This document shows positions 8,328 through 16,925 of a stretch of DNA of 64,000 nucleotides, piece by piece; positions within the stretch are counted from its first letter, which is position 1; the number at the start of each line of letters is the position of its first letter. The notes below the pieces were generated by a model. The model did not search any database. It was not told where the DNA came from and saw nothing but the letters and a program-made list of their open reading frames with translations. The DNA is from Actinomadura sp. KC06 (GTDB lineage Bacteria; Actinomycetota; Actinomycetes; Streptosporangiales; Streptosporangiaceae). Where the stretch lies: assembly GCF_004348735.1 (NCBI RefSeq), contig NZ_SMKT01000007.1:1-64000 (forward strand). The letters run 5' to 3'. The position numbers were made by a program, and so were the translations under genes.

Positions 8328-9183
8328 CGCTGGACAGGCCGTCGGAGCCGTGTCCGGCGTCCACGGCGCGCCAGAACAGGTCCCTCAGCGCGAGCGGTCC
8401 GGCCGTGTCGATTCCCGCTTCGCGGGCCGCCTCCACGACGTGGTCGGCGCCGACGGCCTGCATCCTGAGCGTGTGGTCGTCGCCCGGGTGGACGCCGGCG
8501 TCGATCATCTCGGTGAGGATCTTCAGGAAGCCCATGGGGCCGTCCGTCCCGAGGTCCCGCACGGTCGTGGCGGCGAACGGGCGGAACTGCTCGGCCGACA
8601 CGCCGGCCGTGCCCAGCAGCGCCACGGAGTGCATGTAGGCGGCCAGCGTCGACCAGAACAGGTACAGCTGCGCCTGGTAGTAGAGCATCGACAAGCCCGG
8701 GTCAGAGCCGACGAACGTGGCGTCGCCCAGCTCGCTGAGCGTTCCGCGGTGGCGGTCGAGGATCGCCTCCTGGCCGCTGTAGAAGACGTACGCGCCCGGT
8801 TCGCCGATGCCCTGCGGCGGCGCCATGACGCCGCCGGTCAGCAGGTCCGCGCCGTGCCGGGACGCCCATTCGCCCGCGCGGCGCAGCTCGTCCGGGCTGC
8901 CGGAGCTGAGGTTGACCACGACGCGGCCCTTGAGCGCGTCGGCGGCGTCGTCGAGAGAGTCGTACATCGCGGCGTAGTCGGTCTGGCTGACGACGATCAG
9001 GTCGGACGCGGCGAGCGCGTCGGCGGGCGTCGCGGCGAGGGTCGCGCCTTTGGCGACGAGAGATTCCGCCTTGGCCGCGGTCCTGTTCCACAGGGTGGTC
9101 GGATGCCCGTTGCCGAGGAACGTGGCGGCCATGGCCGCGCCCATTGGGCCGAGGCCGATGACCGTAACCGGTGATTTCGTCAT
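8302..9183 (-). CDS. NAD(P)-dependent oxidoreductase, 6PGDH/beta-hydroxyacid DH-like
   Basis: This 293-residue protein has an N-terminal Rossmann domain with VTVIGLGPMGAAMA (G-x-G-x-x-G, residues 6-19), then LWNRTAAKAESL and a helical C-terminal domain. It belongs to the 3-hydroxyisobutyrate dehydrogenase / imine reductase-like superfamily. The usual catalytic Lys of the hydroxyacid dehydrogenases is not evident at its expected place; the sequence there reads YYQAQLYLFW. This pattern is shared with imine-reductase-type members, so reduction of an imine or ketone is possible. The start ATG 9183 has GAGGAGA 6 nt upstream. It diverges from the large BTAD regulator at 9262, an arrangement suggesting direct regulation. 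Confidence 0.85.
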   Translation of the reverse strand: MTKSPVTVIGLGPMGAAMAATFLGNGHPTTLWNRTAAKAESLVAKGATLAATPADALAASDLIVVSQTDYAAMYDSLDDAADALKGRVVVNLSSGSPDELRRAGEWASRHGADLLTGGVMAPPQGIGEPGAYVFYSGQEAILDRHRGTLSELGDATFVGSDPGLSMLYYQAQLYLFWSTLAAYMHSVALLGTAGVSAEQFRPFAATTVRDLGTDGPMGFLKILTEMIDAGVHPGDDHTLRMQAVGADHVVEAAREAGIDTAGPLALRDLFWRAVDAGHGSDGLSSVIEVIRRS

Positions 9184-9227
9184 TGGATTCTCCTCTGAGT
9201 GGCGTGTGGATTCAGCGTCGCTTCGGG

Positions 9228-9260
9228 CGCTACGGAAATGCTTCGGGTGGTTCCGTAGCG
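9228..9260. promoter_or_regulatory. Inverted repeat in divergent promoter
   Basis: CGCTACGGAA (9228-9237) and TTCCGTAGCG (9251-9260) form a perfect 10-bp inverted repeat with a 13-nt spacer. The only intergenic space between the reductase and the BTAD regulator contains it. A GCTTCGGG direct repeat (20-bp period) overlaps it. It is a likely operator for autoregulation or control of the reductase; the binding protein is inferred. Confidence 0.5.
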
Positions 9261-9261
9261 G

Positions 9262-12200
9262 GTGCGTACGCTGGACAACGTGCGTTTCGGGGTGCTGGGG
9301 CCGCTCGCCGTGTGGACGACCGACGGCCGGCATGTGCACGTCCCCGAGCCGAAGGTCCGGACGCTGCTGGCGATGCTGCTGGCCGAACCCGGGCGTCCGG
9401 TCTCGGTCGATCGGCTGGTGGACGCGCTGTGGGGCGACCGCCCGCCGCGTAACCCGTCCGGCACGCTCCAGGCCCGTGTCTCGCAGCTGCGCCGGATCCT
9501 GGACGACGCGGAACCGGCTGCGCGGGCGCTGCTCGTGTCGCGTCCGCCCGGATATCTGCTCGACGTGTCCCCGGACGCGGTGGACTCCGGACGGTTCGCG
9601 GCGCTCGCCGTCCAGGCGGGCGAGGCGGCCGATCCGCTGGCGAAGGCGCGCCTGCTGGGGGACGCGCTGGCGCTGTGGCGCGGGCCCGCGTTCGACGGCC
9701 TCGACCTTCCGCACGGCGTCGCGGCCGAGCTTGAGGACCGGCGGCTGGCCGCGCTGGAGGAGCACGCCGAGGCCCGTCTCGAGCTGGGCGAACATGCCGC
9801 GCTGAGCGCGGAGCTGGCGGCGGAGGTCGTCCGGCATCCGCTGCGGGAGAGGCTCCGCGCCGCGCACCTGCGCGCCCTCTACCGCGCCGGACGCCAGAGC
9901 GAAGCCATCGCCGGGTACCACGACCTGCGGGAACGGCTGGCCGACGAGCTGGGCGTCGATCCGAGCCCCGAGCTGGCCGCGCTCTACATGTCGATGCTGG
10001 AGCAGGCGCCGTCCGAGGCGGGACCGCCGCGCGCCGCGTCGAAACTTCCGGTCGTCCTCGGGGAGCTGATCGGGCGTGGGGACGCCGTCGAACGGGCCCG
10101 CGCGCAGCTCGTATCCGACCGGCTGGTGACGTTGACCGGCCCCGGCGGCGTCGGCAAGACCCGGCTCGCCCTGGAGACGGCCGCGCGGTCGGCCGCCGAC
10201 CACCCGGACGGCGTGTGGTTCGTGGAACTGGCCGCCGAGCAGGCTGAATCGGCCTCGGACATCGCCGAGCGGGTGGCGCGCGTCCTCGGCTTGTGGGACG
10301 AGGGCGGAGACGGGCCGGTGGAACGGCTCACGCGTGCACTCAGCGCCAGGCGTTCGCTGCTCGTCCTGGACAACTGTGAGCACGTCATCGAGGCCGCCGC
10401 CGACCTGGCCGGGCGGCTCCTGGCCGGGGCTCCGGGGCTGCGGATCCTCGTCACGTCCCGCGAACCGCTGGGCCTGCCCGGGGAGCGGCTGCGGATCGTC
10501 CCGCCGCTGGATCTGCCCGGCCGCGAGACGACGCCGGACGCGCTGCTGAGGTCCGGCGCGGTGCGGCTGTTCGTCGCGCGGGCCGCGGCGGCGGCGCCGG
10601 GGTTCGCGCTGGACGAGGCGTCCGCGCCGTGGGTCGCGTCGATCTGCCGGAGGCTGGACGGGCTGCCGCTCGCGCTCGAACTGGCGGCGACCCGCGTCCG
10701 CGCGCTCGGGGTGCGGGAGCTGGCGGCCCGGCTGGACGACCGGTTCCGCCTCCTCGCGGGCGGAAGGCACGGCGGCCCGGAACGGCAGCGGACGCTCCGC
10801 GCGATGATCGACTGGAGCTGGGAGCTGCTGACCGGGCCGGAGCGGGTCGCGCTGCGGCGGCTGGTCGTCCACGCGGGCGGCTGCACCCTCGACGCGGCCG
10901 AGACGGTCTGCGACACCGACGCCGCCGTGCTCGCGAGACTCGTCGACCGTTCACTGATCACCCTGGACGGCCGCTACCGCCTGCTGGAATCGGTCGCCGC
11001 CTACGGCTTGGAGCGGCTCAAGGAGGCAGGCGAGGAGGACGAGTTCCGCCGCCGCCACGCCCGCTACTACACCGGCCTCGCCGAGCGCGCGTCCGAGCGG
11101 CTGCGCGGTCCTGAGCAGGCCGAATGGCTGGACGTTCTCGACCACGAGGCCGCCAACCTCACCGCCGCGCTGAAGCACGGCGACGCCGTCCGGCTGGCCA
11201 GCGCGCTTGGCTGGTACTGGTTCCTGCGCGGACGATTCGGCGAGGCCCGAAGCGCCTTCGAATCGGCATCGCGCCCGCCCGCCGCCGCCTCGGGCGACGC
11301 CGCCGTGTGGCTGGCCGCCTTCACCATGCTGTCCGGCGAAAGCAAGGATTCGGAACAGCTCCGCCAAACCGCCCTAGCGACCGCCACCGCCTCCTCCTCT
11401 GGAGAGGACGAATTCGAGCAAGCCAAGGCGGAATGGTTCCTCAGCCACGTCCATTGGGCCTACGGCGACATGGCCGCGAATGAAGAACGCGTCGACCACG
11501 CCCTGTCGGTGTTCCGCGCACGCGGCGACCGGTGGTTCACGGCCGCCGCGCTCGCCACCCGCGCCAAGTTCGCCCTGGGACGCGGCCGGCCCGCGGCGGC
11601 GCGCCAGGACGCCGAGACCAGCCTGGCGATCTTCGATGAGCTCGGCGACCCGTGGGGACGGCTGGAGGCGTCCGACGCCCTGGCCCGCCACGCCGAGATC
11701 ATCGGCGACCACGACGAGTCCGCCCGCCGCCACCGCGCCGCCCTCCACGTCGCCGAGGACCTGCGGATGTGGCCCGAGGTCTCCTACCGGCTGTCCGGGC
11801 TGGGCCGCGTCGCGCTGCTCACCGGCGACCTCGACAAGGCCCGCGACCTGCACGAACGGGCCCTGGATCTGGCCGGACGGCATGCGGCCAGGTCCGCGCA
11901 GGAGTTCGCCGAGATCGGGCTCGGGCTCGTCGCCAGGGCGCGCGGCGACCTCGACGCCGCCGAGGCGCACCTGCGCACCTGGCTCGGCTGGCTGCGCGGC
12001 ATCGGCGGGACCGCCGGGATCGCGTTCGCGCACGCCCAGCTCGGCTTCATCGCCGAGGAGCGCGGCGACGCCGAGACCGCGCTCGCCCTGCACACCGAGG
12101 GCCTCGCCGGAGCCCGCGCCGTCGGTGACCCGCGTGCCGTCGCGCTCGCCCTCGAAGGTCTCGCCGGGGCCCGCTCCCTCGCCGGCGATCACGCCGCGGC

Positions 12201-12369
12201 GGCCGGGCTGCTCGCCGAGGCCGCCGCGCTCCGCGAGGCCGCCGGGGCGCCGCTCCCCGCCGCCGAACGCCGGGACGTCGACCGCATCGCCGGGAGGATC
12301 CGGGCCGCGTCCGGTGTTACCCCACACATGGGGACTGTCCACGGCGAGAGGAAACAGAGGAGACCATGA
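9262..12369 (+). CDS. AfsR-like BTAD/NB-ARC/TPR regulator
   Basis: This 1035-residue protein opens with a Trans_reg_C winged helix (VRFGVLGPLAVW to RVSQLRRILD), then a BTAD domain ending ELGVDPSPELAALYMSML near residue 245. An NB-ARC ATPase follows with Walker A GPGGVGKTRLALE and LLVLDNCEHVI as Walker B, then GLPLALELAATRVRAL. The C-terminal 400 residues are TPR-like helical repeats. The architecture is that of AfsR-type activators. The start is GTG 9262 or GTG 9280; neither has a clear ribosome binding site. The stop overlaps the arylamine N-acetyltransferase start (ATGA), so the two are co-translated. The divergent reductase is its most likely target. Confidence 0.88.
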   Translation: MRTLDNVRFGVLGPLAVWTTDGRHVHVPEPKVRTLLAMLLAEPGRPVSVDRLVDALWGDRPPRNPSGTLQARVSQLRRILDDAEPAARALLVSRPPGYLLDVSPDAVDSGRFAALAVQAGEAADPLAKARLLGDALALWRGPAFDGLDLPHGVAAELEDRRLAALEEHAEARLELGEHAALSAELAAEVVRHPLRERLRAAHLRALYRAGRQSEAIAGYHDLRERLADELGVDPSPELAALYMSMLEQAPSEAGPPRAASKLPVVLGELIGRGDAVERARAQLVSDRLVTLTGPGGVGKTRLALETAARSAADHPDGVWFVELAAEQAESASDIAERVARVLGLWDEGGDGPVERLTRALSARRSLLVLDNCEHVIEAAADLAGRLLAGAPGLRILVTSREPLGLPGERLRIVPPLDLPGRETTPDALLRSGAVRLFVARAAAAAPGFALDEASAPWVASICRRLDGLPLALELAATRVRALGVRELAARLDDRFRLLAGGRHGGPERQRTLRAMIDWSWELLTGPERVALRRLVVHAGGCTLDAAETVCDTDAAVLARLVDRSLITLDGRYRLLESVAAYGLERLKEAGEEDEFRRRHARYYTGLAERASERLRGPEQAEWLDVLDHEAANLTAALKHGDAVRLASALGWYWFLRGRFGEARSAFESASRPPAAASGDAAVWLAAFTMLSGESKDSEQLRQTALATATASSSGEDEFEQAKAEWFLSHVHWAYGDMAANEERVDHALSVFRARGDRWFTAAALATRAKFALGRGRPAAARQDAETSLAIFDELGDPWGRLEASDALARHAEIIGDHDESARRHRAALHVAEDLRMWPEVSYRLSGLGRVALLTGDLDKARDLHERALDLAGRHAARSAQEFAEIGLGLVARARGDLDAAEAHLRTWLGWLRGIGGTAGIAFAHAQLGFIAEERGDAETALALHTEGLAGARAVGDPRAVALALEGLAGARSLAGDHAAAAGLLAEAAALREAAGAPLPAAERRDVDRIAGRIRAASGVTPHMGTVHGERKQRRP

Positions 12370-13259
12370 GCGAGGATCTCGGATACGGATGGCAGGGCGA
12401 TCTCCTCGACCTGCCCGCCTACCTGAAGCGGGTCGGCCACGACGGCGACCTCGCCCCGACCGGAGACACGCTGCGCGCCCTGCACCGCGCGCACACCACG
12501 TCCATCCCGTTCGAGAACCTGGAGATCATGCTGGGGCGGCCGGTCGTCCTGTCGCTGGACACCGTCCAGGCGAAGCTGGTCGGACGGTCCCGCGGCGGCT
12601 ACTGCTACGAGCACAACCGGCTGTTCGCGGCGGTGCTGGAACGGCTCGGCTACGAGGTCACCGCCCTCGCCGGACGGGTCACGCTCGGCGCCCGCAAGCT
12701 GCTGCCCGCCACGCACGCGCTGCTGCACGTCCGCCCGCCGGGCCAGCCGCGGGACGAGCCCGCCTGGCTGTGCGACGTGGGTTTCGGCGCCGGGCCGCTG
12801 GAACCGCTGCGGCTGCTCGACGGCGAGGAGGCCGAGCAGGACGGCTGGGGCTTCCGCCTCCAGAAGGGCCGGACCGCCACCGCCTGGACGCCCAGCACGG
12901 TCGGCTGGGAACTGCACCAGAGCGGGAAGGACGGCTGGGTCCAGCGCCACACGTTCACGATGAACGAGCAGTTCCGCATCGATTTCGAGGTGGGCAATTT
13001 CTTCGTCTGGGCGAACCCGCACTCGCCGTTCTCGACCCGTCCGTTCACGCAGAAATTCAAGGTCGACGCGCACCTCGTCCTGGACGGGACGAACCTGACC
13101 ATCACCCGCCCCAACGGCTCCACCGAGAGCCGCACGCTGACCCCGGAGCAATTGCCCGAGACGCTGGCGGAGGAGTTCGGAATCGTCCTGGAAGGCGAGG
13201 ACGTGACCCGCCTCATCGACTTCGAGCGCAACCGCGCCGCTGCGGGGAGCGACGGTTGA
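12366..13259 (+). CDS. Arylamine N-acetyltransferase
   Basis: This 297-residue protein has the NAT catalytic triad in order: Cys in RGGYCYEHN (about residue 80), His in PATHALLHV and Asp in LCDVGFGAGPLEPL. HTTSIPFENLEIMLG near residue 43 is the family N-terminal signature. It transfers acetyl or acyl groups from CoA to arylamines, hydrazines or, in biosynthetic members, to amide acceptors. Length matches family members. The ATG overlaps the stop of the preceding regulator by 4 nt, with GAGGAGA just upstream. Coupling of a NAT to an AfsR-like activator suggests a biosynthetic or resistance role rather than housekeeping; that is inference. Confidence 0.93.
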   Translation: MSEDLGYGWQGDLLDLPAYLKRVGHDGDLAPTGDTLRALHRAHTTSIPFENLEIMLGRPVVLSLDTVQAKLVGRSRGGYCYEHNRLFAAVLERLGYEVTALAGRVTLGARKLLPATHALLHVRPPGQPRDEPAWLCDVGFGAGPLEPLRLLDGEEAEQDGWGFRLQKGRTATAWTPSTVGWELHQSGKDGWVQRHTFTMNEQFRIDFEVGNFFVWANPHSPFSTRPFTQKFKVDAHLVLDGTNLTITRPNGSTESRTLTPEQLPETLAEEFGIVLEGEDVTRLIDFERNRAAAGSDG

Positions 13260-13311
13260 ACCCCGTCCTCCGGGTACCCCCAGACGTCGGAACCGCCGTT
13301 TTGGAGGGGTG

Positions 13312-13500
13312 ATGAGCGAACGCAAGCACGACGAGGACAAACCGCTCGCCGACCGCCGCGCCGAGGGGAACGCGCCGCAGGAGGACGACCACGACTTCGC
13401 GGACGAGCACACCCCCGGCCCCACCGACCCGCCGGTCGCCGAGGCCGAGACCCCGGGCGGCGAGGACGACGGCTACAGCCCGCAGACCGACGTCCCCTGA
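13312..13500 (+). CDS. Small acidic hydrophilic protein
   Basis: This 62-residue product is rich in Asp, Glu, Pro and Gly and contains no hydrophobic core, so it is likely intrinsically disordered. ATG 13312 has GGAGG at a workable spacing; GTG 13309 is too close to the site. I do not recognise a named domain. It follows the NAT gene by 52 bp on the same strand and may be co-transcribed. Similar short acidic proteins are common and uncharacterised in actinomycetes. Confidence 0.55.
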   Translation: MSERKHDEDKPLADRRAEGNAPQEDDHDFADEHTPGPTDPPVAEAETPGGEDDGYSPQTDVP

Positions 13501-13572
13501 CCGCGTCCGGCCGCGGCCCGCAGGCAGACCTGCGGCCCGCGGACCGGCGTCCCCTGACCGCGTTCGCCGCTG

Positions 13573-13764
13573 CTAGTCGGGGTGGGGCGGCTGCTGGTCG
13601 GGGGGCGTCCCGCCGCCCTCACCGCCTCCCCTGTTCCCCTTGTCGGTGCCGTGCGCGTGGCCCTTCGCCCTCGTCTTCTTCGGGTCGGTGGCCTCGGGCG
13701 CGGGCTCGTTCGTCACCGAGGTCCGCTCGGATCGCCGGATCTCGGGCTGCTGCGGGTTCGGCAT
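13573..13764 (-). CDS. Small Lys/Gly/Pro-rich hydrophilic protein
   Basis: A predicted 63-residue product starts MPNPQQPEIRRSERTS and ends in a Gly/Pro-rich tail. AGGAGG on the minus strand lies at good spacing from ATG 13764; the ATG two codons earlier (13770) is too near the ribosome binding site. It has no recognisable domain and is probably disordered. It lies convergent to the acidic protein at 13312 and 65 bp downstream of the same-strand DUF3140 gene, so it may be its operon partner. The reading frame is supported by the strong ribosome binding site and codon pattern; function is unknown. Confidence 0.5.
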   Translation of the reverse strand: MPNPQQPEIRRSERTSVTNEPAPEATDPKKTRAKGHAHGTDKGNRGGGEGGGTPPDQQPPHPD

Positions 13765-13829
13765 CTTCATCCCTCCTCTGCGGCTGGACGGCTCCCAGAC
13801 GCTGGACGGTGTCCAGCGCCGGACGGTGT

Positions 13830-14186
13830 CTACGCGCTGGACGGTTCGGGACGCAGCGGGTCATGTCCCACCGTCATGAGCGCGTGCCGCCACTCCTCGT
13901 CCCGTTCCGCGTCCGGCGGACGGTTCTCCAGCCGGTCCTCCACGTAGTCCACGACCTGCCGCATCACGTCGGCGTCGTCCTCGGTGAGGTCGACCTTCCG
14001 CTTGCGCAGGACGTCCACGACGCGGGCGCCCAGTTCGGACACCCCCGGGCTCGGGCCGGGCGGGAACGCCTCCTCGCCGGAGGCGTCCGTCATCAGCCAG
14101 ATGCGCAGCTCGTCGGAGGTCATGTTGACGAGCCGGTGGAAGTCCTCCCAGGCCAGCTCGGCATCGGCCGGAATACGATCTTTCAT
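13830..14186 (-). CDS. DUF3140 family protein
   Basis: This 118-residue protein contains WEDFHRLVNMTSDELRIWL near the N-terminus and a middle segment VVDVLRKRKVDLTEDDADVMRQVV, which together match DUF3140, a family of small helical actinobacterial proteins with a suggested DNA-binding-like character. AGGGAG upstream supports ATG 14186. It is divergent from the PLP decarboxylase at 14282, with 95 bp between starts. No catalytic motif is visible; function is unknown. Confidence 0.78.
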   Translation of the reverse strand: MKDRIPADAELAWEDFHRLVNMTSDELRIWLMTDASGEEAFPPGPSPGVSELGARVVDVLRKRKVDLTEDDADVMRQVVDYVEDRLENRPPDAERDEEWRHALMTVGHDPLRPEPSSA

Positions 14187-14281
14187 TGCCTAACTCCCTG
14201 TCGCCCGTTCGCCCCCGCCCTACCCGACACCGCCCACCCCATTCACCGTTAGATCGCGAGCGGCCCGGGAAGACGGCGGGC

Positions 14282-15739
14282 ATGGACCATTCGCAGGCCC
14301 CCGTCCTCGACGCCCTCGCCGCGTACCACCGGGAAGGCCAGGTCCCGTTCACCCCGCCCGGCCACAAGCAGGGCCGCGGCGCGGACCCGCGCGTCCTGGC
14401 CGTGCTGGGCGACGCGGTGTTCCGCTCCGACCTCCTCGCGATCTCCGGCCTGGACGACCGCACGTCCAGCAACGGGGTCCTGGAACGCGCGCAGGAACTG
14501 ATGGCGGACGCCGTCCACGCAGAGCAGACGTTCTTCTCCACCTGCGGCAGCAGCCTGTCGGTGAAGAGCGCGATGCTGTCCGTCGCCGGGCCCGGGGAGA
14601 AGCTCCTGGTCGGACGGGACGCGCACAAGTCGGTCGTGTCGGGCCTGATCCTCTCCGGCGTCCGCCCGATCTGGGTGGAGCCGCGGTGGGACGCGACCCG
14701 CCGGCTGGCGCACCCGCCGTCCGCCGAGGCGTTCGCGGCCCGGCTGGACGAGCACCCCGACGCCCGCGGCGCCCTCGTCACGAGCCCCACCCCGTACGGC
14801 GCCTGCGCCGACCTCGCCGCGATCGCGGCGGCCTGCCACAAGCGCGGCAGGCCGCTGATCGTGGACGAGGCGTGGGGCGCGCACCTGCCGTTCCACCCCG
14901 ACCTGCCGACCTGGGCGATGGACGCGGGCGCCGACGTGTGCGTGACGAGCGTCCACAAGATGGGCGCCGGGCTGGAGCAGGGCTCGGTGTTCCACCAGCA
15001 GGGGGATCTGGTGGACCCGTCCGTCCTCAAGGCCCGCGAGGACCTTCTCGGCACCACCAGCCCGTCCGTGCTGCTCTACGCGGGACTCGACGGCTGGCGC
15101 CGCCAGATGGTCGAGCACGGCCACGACCTCCTGCAGAACGCCCTCGACCTCGCCGCCGACGTCCGCGAGCAGATCTCCGCCATTCCCGGCTTCGCCGTTC
15201 AGGGGCCGGACGAGTTCACCGGCCCCGGCCGCGCCCACAGCCTCGACCCGCTGCCCGTCGTCATCGACATCGCCGACCTCGGCACCACCGGCTACCGCGC
15301 CGCCGACTGGCTCCGCGCGCACCACCACATCAACCTGCATCTCGCCGACCACCGCCGGATCAGCGCCCAGCTCACCTTCGCCGACAGCGAGGAGACCGTG
15401 GCGCCCCTGCTCGCCGCCCTCCGCGACCTGCGCGAACACATCGAGCCCGCGCCGGAGGTCCACGTCCCGCTACCGGACGAACTGCGCCTCGAACTCGTCG
15501 TCACACCCCGCGACGCCTTCTTCGGCCCCGCCGAGCAGGTGTCCGCCGAGGAGGCCGTCGGACGTATCTGCGCGGAGATGCTCACCCCGTACCCGCCGGG
15601 CATCCCCGTCGTCCTGCCCGGCGAGCGCATCACCGCCCCGGTCATGGACTACCTGCGCAGCGGCGTCGACGCGGGGATGGTCGTCCCGGACGCGGCGGAC
15701 TCGTCCGTCAAGACCGTCCGGGTGTTCATCGAGGACTGA
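14282..15739 (+). CDS. Orn/Lys/Arg decarboxylase-family PLP enzyme
   Basis: This 485-residue protein is a fold-type I PLP enzyme: GHKQGRGADPRV and FFSTCGSSLSVKSAML near the N-terminus, DEAWGAHLPFHP for the cofactor-contacting Asp, and SVHKMGAGLEQGS carrying the Schiff-base Lys. The C-terminal small domain (PLP-dependent decarboxylase C-terminal) includes YPPGIPVVLPGERIT. Members decarboxylate arginine, lysine or ornithine; this short form (no N-terminal wing domain) resembles the Bacillus SpeA/YaaO type. It could supply agmatine, the classical substrate for the ureohydrolase family found at 30651, but the two loci are unlinked. The start is chosen at ATG 14282, where homology begins. Confidence 0.87.
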   Translation: MDHSQAPVLDALAAYHREGQVPFTPPGHKQGRGADPRVLAVLGDAVFRSDLLAISGLDDRTSSNGVLERAQELMADAVHAEQTFFSTCGSSLSVKSAMLSVAGPGEKLLVGRDAHKSVVSGLILSGVRPIWVEPRWDATRRLAHPPSAEAFAARLDEHPDARGALVTSPTPYGACADLAAIAAACHKRGRPLIVDEAWGAHLPFHPDLPTWAMDAGADVCVTSVHKMGAGLEQGSVFHQQGDLVDPSVLKAREDLLGTTSPSVLLYAGLDGWRRQMVEHGHDLLQNALDLAADVREQISAIPGFAVQGPDEFTGPGRAHSLDPLPVVIDIADLGTTGYRAADWLRAHHHINLHLADHRRISAQLTFADSEETVAPLLAALRDLREHIEPAPEVHVPLPDELRLELVVTPRDAFFGPAEQVSAEEAVGRICAEMLTPYPPGIPVVLPGERITAPVMDYLRSGVDAGMVVPDAADSSVKTVRVFIED

Positions 15740-15840
15740 CCGGGCGTCGTCGCCGGACACCCCCTATGCCAGACTCGCTTGTCGGCGGATTTTCGGCGGC
15801 TTCCGGCGGGCTTTCGGCGGACGACGAGTTGAGGAGCGTC

Positions 15841-16674
15841 ATGGAGTTGGTCCACTCGGGCAAGGTCAGGGACGTCTACGCGGACGGGGACGACCTGATC
15901 CTCGTCGCGTCCGACCGGGTGAGCGTGTACGACGTCGTCCTGCCGACGCTGATCCCCGACAAGGGGAAGATCCTCACCCAGCTGTCCCTGTGGTGGTTCG
16001 AGCAGCTCGCCGACGTCGTCCCGAACCACGTCATCTCGGCGACGAACGTCCCGGACGAGTGGGAGGGACGCGCCGTCCGCTGCCGCCGCCTCGCCATGCT
16101 CCCCGTCGAGTGGATCGCCCGCGGCTACCTCGCCGGCCTGGGCCTCAAGGAGTACGAGAAGGGCGGCGCGGTCTCCGGCGTCCCCCTGCCGGACGGCCTG
16201 GTCGAGGGCTCGAAGCTCCCCGAGCCGATCTTCACCCCGACCACCAAGGCCACGGTCGGGCACGACGAGTTCATCACCTACGACGACGTCGTCACCGAGA
16301 TCGGCGACGACACCGCCGCCCGCCTGAAGGACGTCACCCTGGAGATCTACAAGCGCGGCGCGTCCCTGGCCGCCGAACGCGGCATCATCATCGCCGACAC
16401 GAAGCTGGAGTTCGGACGCGCCGCCGACGGCACCCTCACCCTGGGCGACGAGGTCCTGACGTCCGACTCGTCCCGCTTCTGGCCCGCCGACCGGTGGCGG
16501 CCCGGCGGCCCGCAGCACTCGCTCGACAAGCAGTACGTCCGCGACTGGAGCAGCACGCTCGACTGGGACCGCACCCCACCCGGCCCCGCCATCCCCCAGG
16601 ACGTCGTGGAAGCCACCCGCGCCCGCTACATAGAAGTCTACGAACGCCTGACCGACCGCCGCTGGCACGCCTGA
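15841..16674 (+). CDS. purC: Phosphoribosylaminoimidazole-succinocarboxamide synthase
   Basis: This 277-residue SAICAR synthetase catalyses the ATP-dependent joining of CAIR and aspartate in purine biosynthesis. Signatures are LVHSGKVRDVYADGDDLI at the start, IPDKGKILTQLS, PVEWIARGYLAGLGLKEY and IIADTKLEFGR near residue 185, then LTSDSSRFWPAD. It has the longer form typical of actinobacteria and eukaryotes. GAGGAG 5 nt before ATG 15841 fixes the start; upstream in-frame codons lack homology. No other pur gene adjoins it here, so it is a separate unit following the decarboxylase. Confidence 0.96.
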   Translation: MELVHSGKVRDVYADGDDLILVASDRVSVYDVVLPTLIPDKGKILTQLSLWWFEQLADVVPNHVISATNVPDEWEGRAVRCRRLAMLPVEWIARGYLAGLGLKEYEKGGAVSGVPLPDGLVEGSKLPEPIFTPTTKATVGHDEFITYDDVVTEIGDDTAARLKDVTLEIYKRGASLAAERGIIIADTKLEFGRAADGTLTLGDEVLTSDSSRFWPADRWRPGGPQHSLDKQYVRDWSSTLDWDRTPPGPAIPQDVVEATRARYIEVYERLTDRRWHA

Positions 16675-16925
16675 ACAGGCACAGCGCCCAGGCCATCCTG
16701 ACGTCCAACTGTGGCCAGCACCAGCACCCAGCGCCAGCGGTCAAAGCGCGGAATCCGGCTGAGATGCGCCCCTCCGCGCCGTCATTAGAGCAGCTAGACG
16801 GCCAGATTTGCCGCCGGTGACCCAGAGCGGGCCGACCACCCTGACGACCTGGGGAATCGACGGGCCGCGAGCGGCGATTCCGGAATTGGCGATTAATACC
16901 GGTTCTCTCGTTAGCCTTCGCCGGT

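Noticed and set aside
9984..10961. Minus-strand 325-residue frame inside the AfsR-like gene
   Set aside because: Ser/Arg/Ala-rich antisense shadow of the NB-ARC domain region, no ribosome binding site.
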